Below, piece by piece: positions 9,821-18,135 of a stretch of DNA of 64,000 nucleotides. The position numbers and the translations under genes were made by a program. The stretch is from Microcella alkaliphila (GTDB lineage Bacteria > Actinomycetota > Actinomycetes > Actinomycetales > Microbacteriaceae). The stretch covers positions 1 through 64,000 of the forward strand of contig NZ_SGXT01000015.1 of assembly GCF_004216855.1 (NCBI RefSeq), in the 5' to 3' direction. The notes under the pieces are model-generated. The model made no database searches and was not told the origin of the DNA. It was given only the letters and a program-made list of their open reading frames with translations. Numbering within the stretch: the stretch's first letter is position 1; each line of letters begins with the position of its first letter.

Positions 9821-10774
9821 TTAGGTGAGCGGGGGCTCGCCGGAAAGAATGCCGCGAAGCCAATCACGGGCATCCGTGAAGACATCGTCGGAGTACTGCG
9901 GCACGAACTCGACCGGGCGCTTGTCGGCGCGCGGGTACGAGCCGAGGAAGAGCACATTGGGGCTGAACCGACGCAGGCCGAGCAGCGCGTCGGCCACCCG
10001 CTCGTCGTGGATGTGCCCGTCGAGGTCGATGACGAAGCGGTACCGACCGAGGGCGTCACCGATCGGGCGCGACTCGATCAGACTCATGTTCACACCGCGG
10101 GTGGCGAACTGTTCGAGCATTTCGAGCAGGCGTCCGGGGGCGTCGTCGGGTAGCTCAGCGATGATGCTCGTCTTGTCGGCGCCCGTTCGCTGCGGAAGCC
10201 CGAGCGTTCGACTGACGAGTACGAAGCGCGTGACGGCGTGGGGGTTGTCGCCGATGTGCTCGGCAAGCACGGCGAGGTCGTGGTGCTCGGTGATGTTCGG
10301 TGGCGCGATCGCGGCATCGGCGAGCGTCGACTCCAGCAGGCCCGCGGCGGACGCCACGTTGGACGCCGACGGAATGTGGCCGTGACTCGGCAGCTGCGCT
10401 TCCAGGAAGCGACGGCACTGCGCGTACGCGACGGGATGCGCGGAAACCGTGCGCACATCGGCGAGCGTCGTACCCGGACGCGCGACGAGCACGAAGTCGA
10501 CGGGCACGAGGTACTCGCCCACGATGCGGAGGCCCGGCACGGTGGCGAGCGCGTCTTGCGTGGCACTGACGCCGCCCTCGACGGAGTTCTCAATGGCAAT
10601 CATGGCGCCGACACTGCGGCCGCTCACCACGTCGTCGAGGGCCTCGCCGACGTTCGAGACGCTGCGCCAGGTTGCGCCAGCGGCCTCGGGCACCTGGCGC
10701 AGTGCCTCCCACGTGAACGTGCCAACCGGCCCGAGGTACGAGTACGTCGGGGTTTCGGCGGCTGTCTCGCTCAT
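9821..10774 (-). CDS. pheA: Prephenate dehydratase
   Basis: 317 residues. The N-terminal catalytic domain starts SYLGPVGTFTWEAL and contains ENSVEGGV (about 62-68) and TRFVLVSR; the C-terminal ACT domain (about 205-285) carries the phenylalanine-binding ESRP motif. It decarboxylates and dehydrates prephenate to phenylpyruvate, the committed step to phenylalanine, and is normally inhibited by phenylalanine through the ACT domain. No chorismate mutase domain is fused, as is usual in actinobacteria. It stands alone, followed by the xylanase on the same strand after about 230 nt. Confidence 0.95.
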   Translation of the reverse strand: MSETAAETPTYSYLGPVGTFTWEALRQVPEAAGATWRSVSNVGEALDDVVSGRSVGAMIAIENSVEGGVSATQDALATVPGLRIVGEYLVPVDFVLVARPGTTLADVRTVSAHPVAYAQCRRFLEAQLPSHGHIPSASNVASAAGLLESTLADAAIAPPNITEHHDLAVLAEHIGDNPHAVTRFVLVSRTLGLPQRTGADKTSIIAELPDDAPGRLLEMLEQFATRGVNMSLIESRPIGDALGRYRFVIDLDGHIHDERVADALLGLRRFSPNVLFLGSYPRADKRPVEFVPQYSDDVFTDARDWLRGILSGEPPLT

Positions 10775-10842
10775 GCGGCGAGTCTATTGCGGGACTCGGC
10801 GGAGCCGCCCCGCGCTCGTGAGTGACGTTTTTCGCCGGCGCG

Positions 10843-10933
10843 CGTGACGTTTCTCAGGAGTAGAGGGTCGATCGTGCGAGACCTGCCCACTGATTCCGGG
10901 GTGAGTTCGCTCGAACTCCTGAGAAACGTCACG
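10843..10933. repeat. Perfect 19-bp inverted repeat flanking a 53-nt core
   Basis: CGTGACGTTTCTCAGGAGT at 10843-10861 is repeated exactly in inverted orientation at 10915-10933. A partial third copy (GTGACGTTTTTC) lies at about 10822-10833. The core holds no ORF. The element ends 25 nt before the pgm ATG. It could be a dispersed intergenic repeat, a MITE-like element, or an attenuator. Confidence 0.8.
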
Positions 10934-10958
10934 GCTCGGGCGGGGTCGCGGTGGTTGG

Positions 10959-12587
10959 ATGGACGCTATGACGTCACGCGCCGGAACCCCCGCCCAGCCG
11001 CACGACCTGGTCGACGTCGAGGCGCTCGTCGCCGCGTACGCCGACCGCGCCCCCGACATGGATGACCCCGCCCAGCGGGTCGCGTTTGGCACGAGCGGCC
11101 ACCGCGGGTCGAGCCTCGACGGGGCCTTCACCGACACCCACATCGCCGCCATCACGCAGGCGATCGTCGAGTACCGCGCGCAGGCTGGCACGAGCGGCCC
11201 GGTGTTCGTCGGCGCCGACACCCATGCCCTGTCGGCACCCGCGCAGCGCACCGCCCTGGAGGTGCTCGCCGGTAACGGCGTCACCGCGCTCGTGGATGCT
11301 CGCGCCGACTACGTCCCCACTCCCGCACTCAGCCACGCGATCATCTGTCACAACCGCGATGCCGGCAGCGCGCAGGCCGACGGAATCGTCATCACCCCGA
11401 GCCACAATCCGCCCCGCGACGGCGGCTTCAAGTACAACCCCCCGCACGGCGGGCCCGCCGACTCGGACGCGACCGGGTGGATCGCCGATCGTGCGAACGC
11501 GACCATCCGGGGCGGCAACGCCGAGGTGAAGCGCTCGACCGTTGTCGATACGCAGGCGTACGACTACCGCAAGCACTACGTCGATGACCTGCGCCACATC
11601 GTCAACCTGGGTGCCGTGCGCGACGCTGGACTGCGCATCGGTGCTGACCCGCTTGGCGGCGCGTCGGTCGACTACTGGGCCGCGATCGCCGACACGTACG
11701 GCATCGACCTGACCGTCGTGAATCCGGCCGTCGATCCGACTTGGGCTTTCATGACGCTCGACTGGGACGAGAAGATCCGCATGGATCCGTCGAGCCCGAG
11801 CGCGATGGCGAGCGTTCTCGCCCACCGCGACGATTTCGCTCTGCTGACCGGCAACGACGCCGACGCCGACCGGCACGGCATCGTGACTCCGGATGGCGGG
11901 CTGATGAATCCGAACCACTATCTGGCCGTCGCGATCGAATACCTCGCCACCCACCGCCCGCAATGGCGACCGGATGCCGCCATCGGCAAGACGCTCGTGT
12001 CGTCCACCATGATCGACCGCGTCGTCGACAGCCTCGGCCGACGCCTGTGGGAGGTGCCGGTCGGATTCAAGTGGTTCGTCCCGGGCCTGATCGACGGCTC
12101 CGTGGCCTTCGGCGGTGAGGAGAGCGCGGGCGCGAGCTTCGTGCGCCACGACGGCAGCGTGTGGACGACGGACAAGGACGGAATCCTGCTCGCCCTGCTC
12201 GCGAGCGAGATCGCGTCGGTCACCGGCAGCAGCCCGTCGGAGCTGTACCGTGCGCAGACCGAGCGGTTCGGTTCGCCCGCCTACGAGCGCATCGACGCGG
12301 CGGCGAGCCCCGAGCAGAAGGCGGCACTGTCGAAGCTCTCGGGCGATGCCATCACCGCTGACACCCTTGCCGGCGAGCCGATCACCGCGCGCCTGAGCGA
12401 GGCGCCCGGCAATGGCGCTGCGATCGGCGGGGTCAAGGTGACGACGGAGAACGCGTGGTTCGCGGCCCGCCCGAGCGGCACCGAGAACGTCTACAAGATC
12501 TACGCCGAGTCGTTCCGTGGCGAGGAGCATCTGCGCGAGGTGCAGGCCGAGGCGAAGGCGATCGTCGACGCTGCCCTCGGGGGGTAG
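10959..12587 (+). CDS. pgm: Phosphoglucomutase (alpha-D-glucose phosphate-specific)
   Basis: 542 residues from the ATG at 10959 (a second ATG at 10968 is equally possible). FGTSGHRG opens the first domain, the phosphoserine loop is TPSHNPPRDGG near residue 147, the metal loop DADADRHG near 300, the sugar-binding loop FGGEESAG near 385, and the phosphate loop ARPSGTE near the C-terminus. Length and motifs fit the Pgm family found in E. coli, which interconverts glucose-1-phosphate and glucose-6-phosphate. Upstream lies the 19-bp inverted repeat. A C-S lyase gene starts 2 nt after its stop. Confidence 0.95.
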   Translation: MDAMTSRAGTPAQPHDLVDVEALVAAYADRAPDMDDPAQRVAFGTSGHRGSSLDGAFTDTHIAAITQAIVEYRAQAGTSGPVFVGADTHALSAPAQRTALEVLAGNGVTALVDARADYVPTPALSHAIICHNRDAGSAQADGIVITPSHNPPRDGGFKYNPPHGGPADSDATGWIADRANATIRGGNAEVKRSTVVDTQAYDYRKHYVDDLRHIVNLGAVRDAGLRIGADPLGGASVDYWAAIADTYGIDLTVVNPAVDPTWAFMTLDWDEKIRMDPSSPSAMASVLAHRDDFALLTGNDADADRHGIVTPDGGLMNPNHYLAVAIEYLATHRPQWRPDAAIGKTLVSSTMIDRVVDSLGRRLWEVPVGFKWFVPGLIDGSVAFGGEESAGASFVRHDGSVWTTDKDGILLALLASEIASVTGSSPSELYRAQTERFGSPAYERIDAAASPEQKAALSKLSGDAITADTLAGEPITARLSEAPGNGAAIGGVKVTTENAWFAARPSGTENVYKIYAESFRGEEHLREVQAEAKAIVDAALGG

Positions 12588-12589
12588 CG

Positions 12590-13807
12590 GTGGCCGCCCC
12601 AATTGACCGCGAGGCGCTGCACGCATCGTGGGATGCCATCACCGCAGACGAGCTTCATGCTCGCGGCGGCATGAAGTGGTCGGCAAACCCCGGGATGATC
12701 GGCGCGTGGGTTGCCGAGAGTGATTTGGGCACGGCCCCCGCCGTCACCGAGGCCCTCCACGCCGCCGTCGCTCGCGGCGATTTCGGTTATCTGCCGCGTT
12801 CGCTTGCCGCCGAACTCCGCGAGGCGACGAACGCCTGGATGCGCGACCGCTTCGCGTGGGACGTCCCGCCCGCGCGCATTCACTACCTTCCCGACGTGAT
12901 TCACGGCCTCGAGGTCGCCATAGACCTCTTCACGCCGGACGGCACGCCGGTGATCGTGCCGACTCCGGCATATATGCCATTTCTCACGATTCCGCCCCGG
13001 CATGGACGCGCCGTCATCGAGGTGCCCCACGTCACGGATGCGCAGGGCCGCTGGACGCTCGACCTCGCCGCCATCGACGCGGCGCTCACCGCCGGCGCAC
13101 GGCTCGTCGTGCTGTGCAACCCACACAACCCTGGCGGTCGAGTGTTCGAGCGCGACGAGCTCGCCGCCCTGGCCGAGGTCATCGCCCGCCACGAGGGTGC
13201 GCGCGTGTTCGCCGACGAAGTGCACGCTCCGCTGCTGCTCGGCGACGCCGTCCATGTGCCGTACGCAACCGTGAGCGAGGCCGCCGCGCGCCAGGCGCTG
13301 ACCGCGACGTCCGCGTCGAAGGCCTTCACGCTGCCGGGCCTCAAGTGCGCGCAGTTCATTGTCACGAACGACGACGATCAGCGCATCGTCGCCGAGCAGG
13401 GCCCCCTATTCGGGCACGGCACCAGCACGCTCGGCGCCGTTGCCAACATCGCGGCGTACCGCGCGGGCGGGCCCTGGCTCGACGTGTTCGTCGACTACCT
13501 GCGCGGCACGGTCGCGGCGGTCGCCGATCGACTGGCAACGAGCATCCCGAGCGCCCGGTTCGTCGCGCCGGAGGGCAGCTACATCGGCTGGATCGACCTT
13601 CGCGATGTGTCCTTCCCCAGCCGCATTGACCCGCGCGAGACCGACCTCGGAGAGTGGTTCCGCCGCGAGGCCGGCGTCGCCCTGACCGATGGCCGCGCGT
13701 GCGGCGCGGCCGGCGCCGGCGGGGTGCGGGTGATCCTCGCGACGCCGCGTCCGATCGCGCTCGAGATCGTGGACCGGATGGCCGACGCTCTCACTCAGTC
13801 GGCGTAG
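12590..13807 (+). CDS. MalY/PatB-type pyridoxal-phosphate C-S lyase or aminotransferase
   Basis: 405 residues from the GTG at 12590, chosen because it starts 2 nt after pgm and the upstream frame lies inside pgm. It has the fold-type I signatures NPHNPGGRVF, ADEVHAPL and SASKAFTLPG, with the Schiff-base lysine near residue 243. The N-terminal KWSANPGMIGAWVAESDLG is typical of MalY/PatB enzymes that split cystathionine and related thioethers to give homocysteine or thiol, ammonia and pyruvate. Coupled to pgm; its last 13 nt overlap the convergent VanY-like gene. Confidence 0.85.
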   Translation: MAAPIDREALHASWDAITADELHARGGMKWSANPGMIGAWVAESDLGTAPAVTEALHAAVARGDFGYLPRSLAAELREATNAWMRDRFAWDVPPARIHYLPDVIHGLEVAIDLFTPDGTPVIVPTPAYMPFLTIPPRHGRAVIEVPHVTDAQGRWTLDLAAIDAALTAGARLVVLCNPHNPGGRVFERDELAALAEVIARHEGARVFADEVHAPLLLGDAVHVPYATVSEAAARQALTATSASKAFTLPGLKCAQFIVTNDDDQRIVAEQGPLFGHGTSTLGAVANIAAYRAGGPWLDVFVDYLRGTVAAVADRLATSIPSARFVAPEGSYIGWIDLRDVSFPSRIDPRETDLGEWFRREAGVALTDGRACGAAGAGGVRVILATPRPIALEIVDRMADALTQSA

Positions 13808-14589
13808 TCGGAGGCGGGCTGCAGGTCGAAGAACTCCTCGAGGGTGGCGACGCCCTGCTCGTGCATTTCGGCCGCCAGCTCGACGCCGATGTACCGGAAA
13901 TGCCATGGCTCGTAGTCGAATCCGACGATGGGTTGAGCGCCGTCGGGGTAGCGCAGGAGGAACCCGAAGCGGTGGGCGTTCTCAGCCAGCCAGACGCCCG
14001 CGGGAAGCTCGCCGAAGCACGCCTGGAACGAGCACTCGCCTCCGGGCACCCCGATATCAACGGCGAGGCCCGTCTGGTGCTCGCTGTGGCCGGGGCGCGC
14101 ACTGAAGCGGTCGGTGTACTCGACGCCGTTGGCCGCGACACCGTTCGCGTAGATCGTGCTCTGTGTCGCGTGACTGCGGTAGGCGCTCTGCGACTGCAGC
14201 TCGATGCCCTCCTCGACGCGCGCGGCGTCGAACAGCGCGACGAGAGCGTCGGCCACCTCAGCGCGCATCGTCGCCGGGTTCGTCGCCGAGACGGGTGCCG
14301 TGACCAGGTCCGGTGGCGTGAAATCGATGGGGTCGAGCGGCCGGAGCTTGTTCACGACCACCCAGATGCTCGCGGGGTCGTCGATCGACCGGGCTTCGCG
14401 GTCGAATGTCGGCTCGGGAGACGGCTCGGGGATCGGCGTCGGTGACGCGGTGGGCGACGGTGCCGGCGGGATGCTCACGGTCGGCACCTCGGGGACGTCG
14501 CGCTCCGACGCGCACGCGGCCACCACGAGCAGCACGACGGCGGCTCCCACGGCGGTAGCGCGGTGTCGGCGGGCGGGGAACATCGGCAC
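13795..14589 (-). CDS. D-alanyl-D-alanine carboxypeptidase family (M15B, VanY-like) lipoprotein
   Basis: 264 residues. The signal peptide ends in the lipobox VVAAC (Cys about 26), so it is membrane-anchored outside the cell; a Pro-rich linker follows to about residue 60. The M15 peptidase domain has SAYRSHATQ, the zinc motif HSEHQTGLAVDIG, and EPWHFRYIG with the second histidine. A Cys pair in GGECSFQACFG may form a disulfide. It trims D-Ala from peptidoglycan stem peptides. Single gene, convergent with the C-S lyase with a 13-nt overlap. Confidence 0.9.
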   Translation of the reverse strand: MPMFPARRHRATAVGAAVVLLVVAACASERDVPEVPTVSIPPAPSPTASPTPIPEPSPEPTFDREARSIDDPASIWVVVNKLRPLDPIDFTPPDLVTAPVSATNPATMRAEVADALVALFDAARVEEGIELQSQSAYRSHATQSTIYANGVAANGVEYTDRFSARPGHSEHQTGLAVDIGVPGGECSFQACFGELPAGVWLAENAHRFGFLLRYPDGAQPIVGFDYEPWHFRYIGVELAAEMHEQGVATLEEFFDLQPASDYAD

Positions 14590-14667
14590 CCTTCGAGCCT
14601 AGGCGACCGGACCGGGGGTGGAGCGCGTGCCGTTGACCAGGCATTTTTGCGAATCGAGCAGAGATCC

Positions 14668-14697
14668 TTGACACACCATGCGCGGCCGGTCTAGCGT
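14668..14697 (+). promoter_or_regulatory. Sigma-70-type promoter of the cellobiose operon
   Basis: TTGACA (14668-14673) is followed after 18 nt by TAGCGT (14692-14697). Both CelR-type operators lie immediately downstream, where a bound repressor would block initiation or elongation. Confidence 0.6.
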
Positions 14698-14708
14698 GAC
14701 CGCCAACG

Positions 14709-14722
14709 TGAGAGCGCTCTCA
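14709..14722. promoter_or_regulatory. CelR-type operator 1
   Basis: Perfect 14-bp palindrome TGAGAGCGCTCTCA. It matches the CelR operator class known from Thermobifida and Streptomyces (TGGGAGCGCTCCCA) at all but two symmetric positions. It lies 11 nt after the -10 box. Confidence 0.92.
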
Positions 14723-14733
14723 CAGCTTCGGAA

Positions 14734-14747
14734 TGAGAGCGCTCTCA
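14734..14747. promoter_or_regulatory. CelR-type operator 2
   Basis: A second identical TGAGAGCGCTCTCA, centred 25 bp from the first. It ends 33 nt before the GTG start of the binding-protein gene. The spacing could allow two repressor dimers to bind on nearby faces. Confidence 0.92.
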
Positions 14748-14780
14748 TTCCCACCCACCACGCACAAAGGAGTGACCCCC

Positions 14781-16097
14781 GTGAGATTGTCACGAGCAAC
14801 GTCCGCCGCGAGCATCGCGGCGGGCACGGCGGTGCTGGCCCTCGTAGCGAGCGGCTGCGCCACCGACACCGCGACCGGGCCGAACGAGCCCGGCGGCAAC
14901 GGCAAGCAGATCGAGCTCACCATCACCACCTTCGGAACCTTCGGCTACGAGGCCCTGTACGAGGAGTACATGGACTTGAACCCCAATGTCCGGATCGTCG
15001 CCAACAACATCGACACCGGCGGCAACGCCCGCACCGACGTCTTCACGAAGCTCGGCGCCGGCAGCGGTCTGTCGGACATCGTCGCCCTCGAGGAGGGCTG
15101 GCTCGGCTCGATCATGGAGGTCAGCGACCGCTTTGTCGACCTGCGCGAGTACGGCATCGAGGACCGCGGGAGCGACTGGGTCGACTGGAAGTACCAGCAG
15201 GCCACCGACCCCGACGGCCGCGTCATCGGCTACGGCACCGACATCGGACCGGAGGGCATCTGCTTCAATGGCCCGCTCTTCGAAGAGGCCGGCCTGCCGA
15301 GCGACCGTGAGGGCGTCGCCGAGCTGCTCGATGGCGGCTGGGACCGTTACTTCGAGGTCGGCGCCGACTACCTCGCCGAGACCGGACGCGCCTGGTACGA
15401 CCACTCGGGCTTCGTCTGGAACGCGATGGTCAACCAGCTCGACGAGGGCTACTACACCTCGAGCGGCGAGTTGAACGTCGAGGGCAACGCCGAGCTCCGC
15501 GCCCGCTTCGACCAGCTGGCCGAAGCGACGCTGAGTGGCCAGTCGGCCGCGCAGTCGGCGTGGGACTGGAACGGCGGACAGTCGTTCGTCGACGGCACCT
15601 TCGCGACCTTCATCTGCCCGGGCTGGATGCTCGGGGTGCTGCAGGGCAACACCGAGGCCGGCGGCGGCAGCGCCGACACCGGCTGGGACTTCGCCGACGT
15701 GTTCCCCGGCGGTGCGGCCAACTGGGGCGGCGCCTTCCTCGCCATCCCCGAGACCAGCAACAACAAGGAGGAGGCCGCCAAGCTCGCCGACTGGCTGACG
15801 CAGCCCGAGCAGCAGATCAAGCAGTTTGAGGCCGCCGGCACCTTCCCGAGCACCCTCGAGGCGCAGCAGGAGCTCGCCGCGAACCCCATCCCGAACGCGT
15901 TCTTCAACGACGCTCCCGTGGGTGAGATCCTCGCCGGCCGCGCCGAAGGTGTCATCGCGCAGTTCAAGGGTCCGGACGACTCGCTCATCCAGGAGAACGT
16001 TTTCGGACCGCCCCTGCAGGCCCTCGACCGCGGTGAGATGACCGCCGACGAGGCGTGGGCAGAGGCGCTGCAACTGCTGAACGAACTGGTCGACTGA
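14781..16097 (+). CDS. cebE: Cellobiose/oligosaccharide ABC transporter substrate-binding lipoprotein (CebE-like)
   Basis: 438 residues from the GTG at 14781, preceded by AAAGGAG; an upstream ATG at 14733 lies inside operator 2. The lipoprotein signal ends LVASGC. The mature protein is a family 1 sugar-binding fold (ITTFGTFGYEALYEEY near its start). First gene of an operon with two permeases and a GH1 beta-glucosidase under CelR-type operators, the arrangement of cebEFG-bglC in Streptomyces, so cellobiose or cellotriose is the likely ligand. No ATPase is encoded; such systems use a shared MsiK-type ATPase from elsewhere in the genome. Confidence 0.88.
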   Translation: MRLSRATSAASIAAGTAVLALVASGCATDTATGPNEPGGNGKQIELTITTFGTFGYEALYEEYMDLNPNVRIVANNIDTGGNARTDVFTKLGAGSGLSDIVALEEGWLGSIMEVSDRFVDLREYGIEDRGSDWVDWKYQQATDPDGRVIGYGTDIGPEGICFNGPLFEEAGLPSDREGVAELLDGGWDRYFEVGADYLAETGRAWYDHSGFVWNAMVNQLDEGYYTSSGELNVEGNAELRARFDQLAEATLSGQSAAQSAWDWNGGQSFVDGTFATFICPGWMLGVLQGNTEAGGGSADTGWDFADVFPGGAANWGGAFLAIPETSNNKEEAAKLADWLTQPEQQIKQFEAAGTFPSTLEAQQELAANPIPNAFFNDAPVGEILAGRAEGVIAQFKGPDDSLIQENVFGPPLQALDRGEMTADEAWAEALQLLNELVD

Positions 16098-16111
16098 CCC
16101 GACGTCGACCC

Positions 16112-16146
16112 GGCGGGCTCCCTGCGACCGACGCGGGGAGCCCGCC
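16112..16146 (+). terminator. Intercistronic hairpin between cebE and cebF
   Basis: Perfect 11-bp stem GGCGGGCTCCC/GGGAGCCCGCC with a 13-nt loop and no T tract. Hairpins at this place in binding-protein-dependent operons usually stabilise the upstream message or partly terminate, giving more binding protein than permease. Confidence 0.65.
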
Positions 16147-16180
16147 CCCACATCAGCCCGCTACCGCGAACGGACCTCTC

Positions 16181-17236
16181 GTGACTGACACACTGCCGCG
16201 CACCGCGGCCGCAGGCGATGCGCCCGGCACGCCCTCCCCCGCCGACGCGAACGGGCGCACCCGGCGACGCCGCCGCTGGTCGCTCTCGCGGCTCGACATG
16301 GCGGCATCGCCCTACCTTTACATCGCGCCCTTCTTCGTGCTGTTCGCCGTCACCGGGCTCTTCCCCCTCGTCTACACCCTCGTCGTCTCGCTGCACGACT
16401 GGCCGCTACTGCAGGGGCAGGGCGACTTCGTCGGCCTCGAGAACTTCGCCACCGTGCTCGGCGACCGCTTCTTCTGGAACTCGATCGGCAACACGCTCAG
16501 CATCTTCCTGCTATCGACGATCCCGCAGCTCGCCGTCGCGCTCGTGCTCGCCTCGATCCTCGACCAGCACCTGAAGGCTCGCACCTTCTGGCGGATGAGC
16601 GTGCTGCTGCCCTACGTCGTCACCCCGGTCGCCGTCGCCCTCATCTTTACGAACGTCTTCAACGAGCAGTCCGGGCTCGTCAACAACCTCATCGGCCTCG
16701 TCGGCATCGACCCGATCCAGTGGAAGAACGACGTCCTGGCGAGCCACGTCGCGATCGCCACCATGGTGAACTGGCGCTGGACGGGCTACAACACACTCAT
16801 CCTGCTCGCCGCGATGCAGGCCGTGCCCCGCGACCTCCACGAGTCGGCGGCGATCGACGGGGCGGGAGCGGCACGGCGGTTCTTCTCGATCACGATCCCG
16901 AGCATCCGCCCCACCGTGATCTTCGTGATCATCACCGCCACCATCGGCGGCCTGCAGATTTTCGCCGAGCCGCGCCTGTTCGACGTGTCGAACGCCGGCG
17001 GCATTGGAGGCTCGCAGCGGCAGTTCCAGACCACCGTGCTCTACCTGTGGGAGATGGCCTTCTTCCGCGGCGACTTCGGTCGCGCGGCTGCCATCGCGTG
17101 GCTCCTGTTCCTGCTCATCGTCGCGATCGGACTCGTCAACTTCGCCATCTCGCGCCGCATCGCTTCGGTGGAGACCGCACGCATCAGCCGCCGCGCGCAA
17201 CGCCGGCTCGCCGCCCACCAGGGAGGAACCCGATGA
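16181..17236 (+). CDS. cebF: Cellobiose ABC transporter permease (CebF-like)
   Basis: 351 residues from the GTG at 16181 (the upstream frame overlaps the hairpin and cebE). A 40-residue cytoplasmic tail precedes six predicted membrane segments starting YLYIAPFFVLFAVTGLFPLV. The EAA loop is HESAAIDGAGAARRFFSITIP, the site that contacts the ATPase. MalF-type, without the extra N-terminal segments of E. coli MalF. The next permease starts inside its stop codon. Confidence 0.92.
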   Translation: MTDTLPRTAAAGDAPGTPSPADANGRTRRRRRWSLSRLDMAASPYLYIAPFFVLFAVTGLFPLVYTLVVSLHDWPLLQGQGDFVGLENFATVLGDRFFWNSIGNTLSIFLLSTIPQLAVALVLASILDQHLKARTFWRMSVLLPYVVTPVAVALIFTNVFNEQSGLVNNLIGLVGIDPIQWKNDVLASHVAIATMVNWRWTGYNTLILLAAMQAVPRDLHESAAIDGAGAARRFFSITIPSIRPTVIFVIITATIGGLQIFAEPRLFDVSNAGGIGGSQRQFQTTVLYLWEMAFFRGDFGRAAAIAWLLFLLIVAIGLVNFAISRRIASVETARISRRAQRRLAAHQGGTR

Positions 17237-18135
17237 CCGCCCAACCGATGATGGCCCCCGTCCGGCCGTCCCCCGAGTCCTCGTCCGCGCGGAAGCGTCG
17301 GCGTGGCGGCGGATCGGGCGTCGCCCTGCGGCCCGGGTTCCTCAGCTACGGCCTCCTGCTCGCCTGGATCCTCGGCTCGGCCTACCCGCTGTGGTGGTCG
17401 TTCGTGGTCGCGAGCGGCACGAACGCGACGCGCGGCGAGACCCTGCCGCTCATCCCCGGCGGCAACTTCCTCGCGAACGCCGCCCGCGTGCTCGACGCGA
17501 TCCCCTTCTGGCTCGCGCTCGGCAACTCGATCATCGTCTCCAGCGTGATCACGATCTCGGTCGTCACGTTCTCGACGCTCGCGGGCTACGCCTTCGCGAA
17601 ACTGCGCTTCCGCGGCCGCGAAGGTCTGCTCGTCTTCGTGATCGCCACCATGGCCATCCCGACGCAGCTCGGCATCATCCCGCTGTTCATCGTCATGCGC
17701 GAACTCGGCTGGACGGGAACGCTCGGCGCCGTCATCGTGCCGACCCTCGTCACGGCGTTCGGCGTGTTCTTCATGCGCCAGTACCTGGTCGGCGTGATCC
17801 CCGACGAACTCATCGAGGCGGCGCGGGTCGACGGCGCCACCCAGCTGCGCACCTTCTTCACCGTCGCCGTGCCCGCCGCGCGGCCCGCGATGGCGATCCT
17901 CGGCCTGTTCACGTTCATGATGGCGTGGACCGACTACCTGTGGCCGCTCATCGTGCTGAGCCCGCAGAACCCCACGCTGCAGACGGCCCTCAGCCAGCTG
18001 CAGTCCGGCTACTACGTCGACTACTCGATCGTGCTCGCGGGCGCCGTGCTCGCGACGCTGCCCCTGCTGATCCTCTTCATCGCAGCGGGGCGTCAACTCA
18101 TCTCTGGAATCATGCAAGGAGCAGTGAAGGGCTGA
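17233..18135 (+). CDS. cebG: Cellobiose ABC transporter permease (CebG-like)
   Basis: 300 residues from the ATG at 17233, which overlaps the cebF stop (ATGA). Six predicted membrane segments starting FLSYGLLLAWILGSAYPLWW; EAA loop DELIEAARVDGATQLRTFFTVAVP. MalG-type partner of the preceding permease; together they form the channel for the sugar delivered by the lipoprotein. Translationally coupled at both ends. Confidence 0.93.
   Translation: MTAQPMMAPVRPSPESSSARKRRRGGGSGVALRPGFLSYGLLLAWILGSAYPLWWSFVVASGTNATRGETLPLIPGGNFLANAARVLDAIPFWLALGNSIIVSSVITISVVTFSTLAGYAFAKLRFRGREGLLVFVIATMAIPTQLGIIPLFIVMRELGWTGTLGAVIVPTLVTAFGVFFMRQYLVGVIPDELIEAARVDGATQLRTFFTVAVPAARPAMAILGLFTFMMAWTDYLWPLIVLSPQNPTLQTALSQLQSGYYVDYSIVLAGAVLATLPLLILFIAAGRQLISGIMQGAVKG

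Noticed and set aside
10974-12626. 550-residue ORF antisense to pgm
   Set aside because: Strong pgm motifs on the plus strand; the antisense frame is Arg/Gly/Ala-rich without any recognisable fold.
14790-16151. 453-residue ORF antisense to the sugar-binding lipoprotein
   Set aside because: The plus-strand gene has an RBS, a lipobox and operon context; antisense frame is a shadow.
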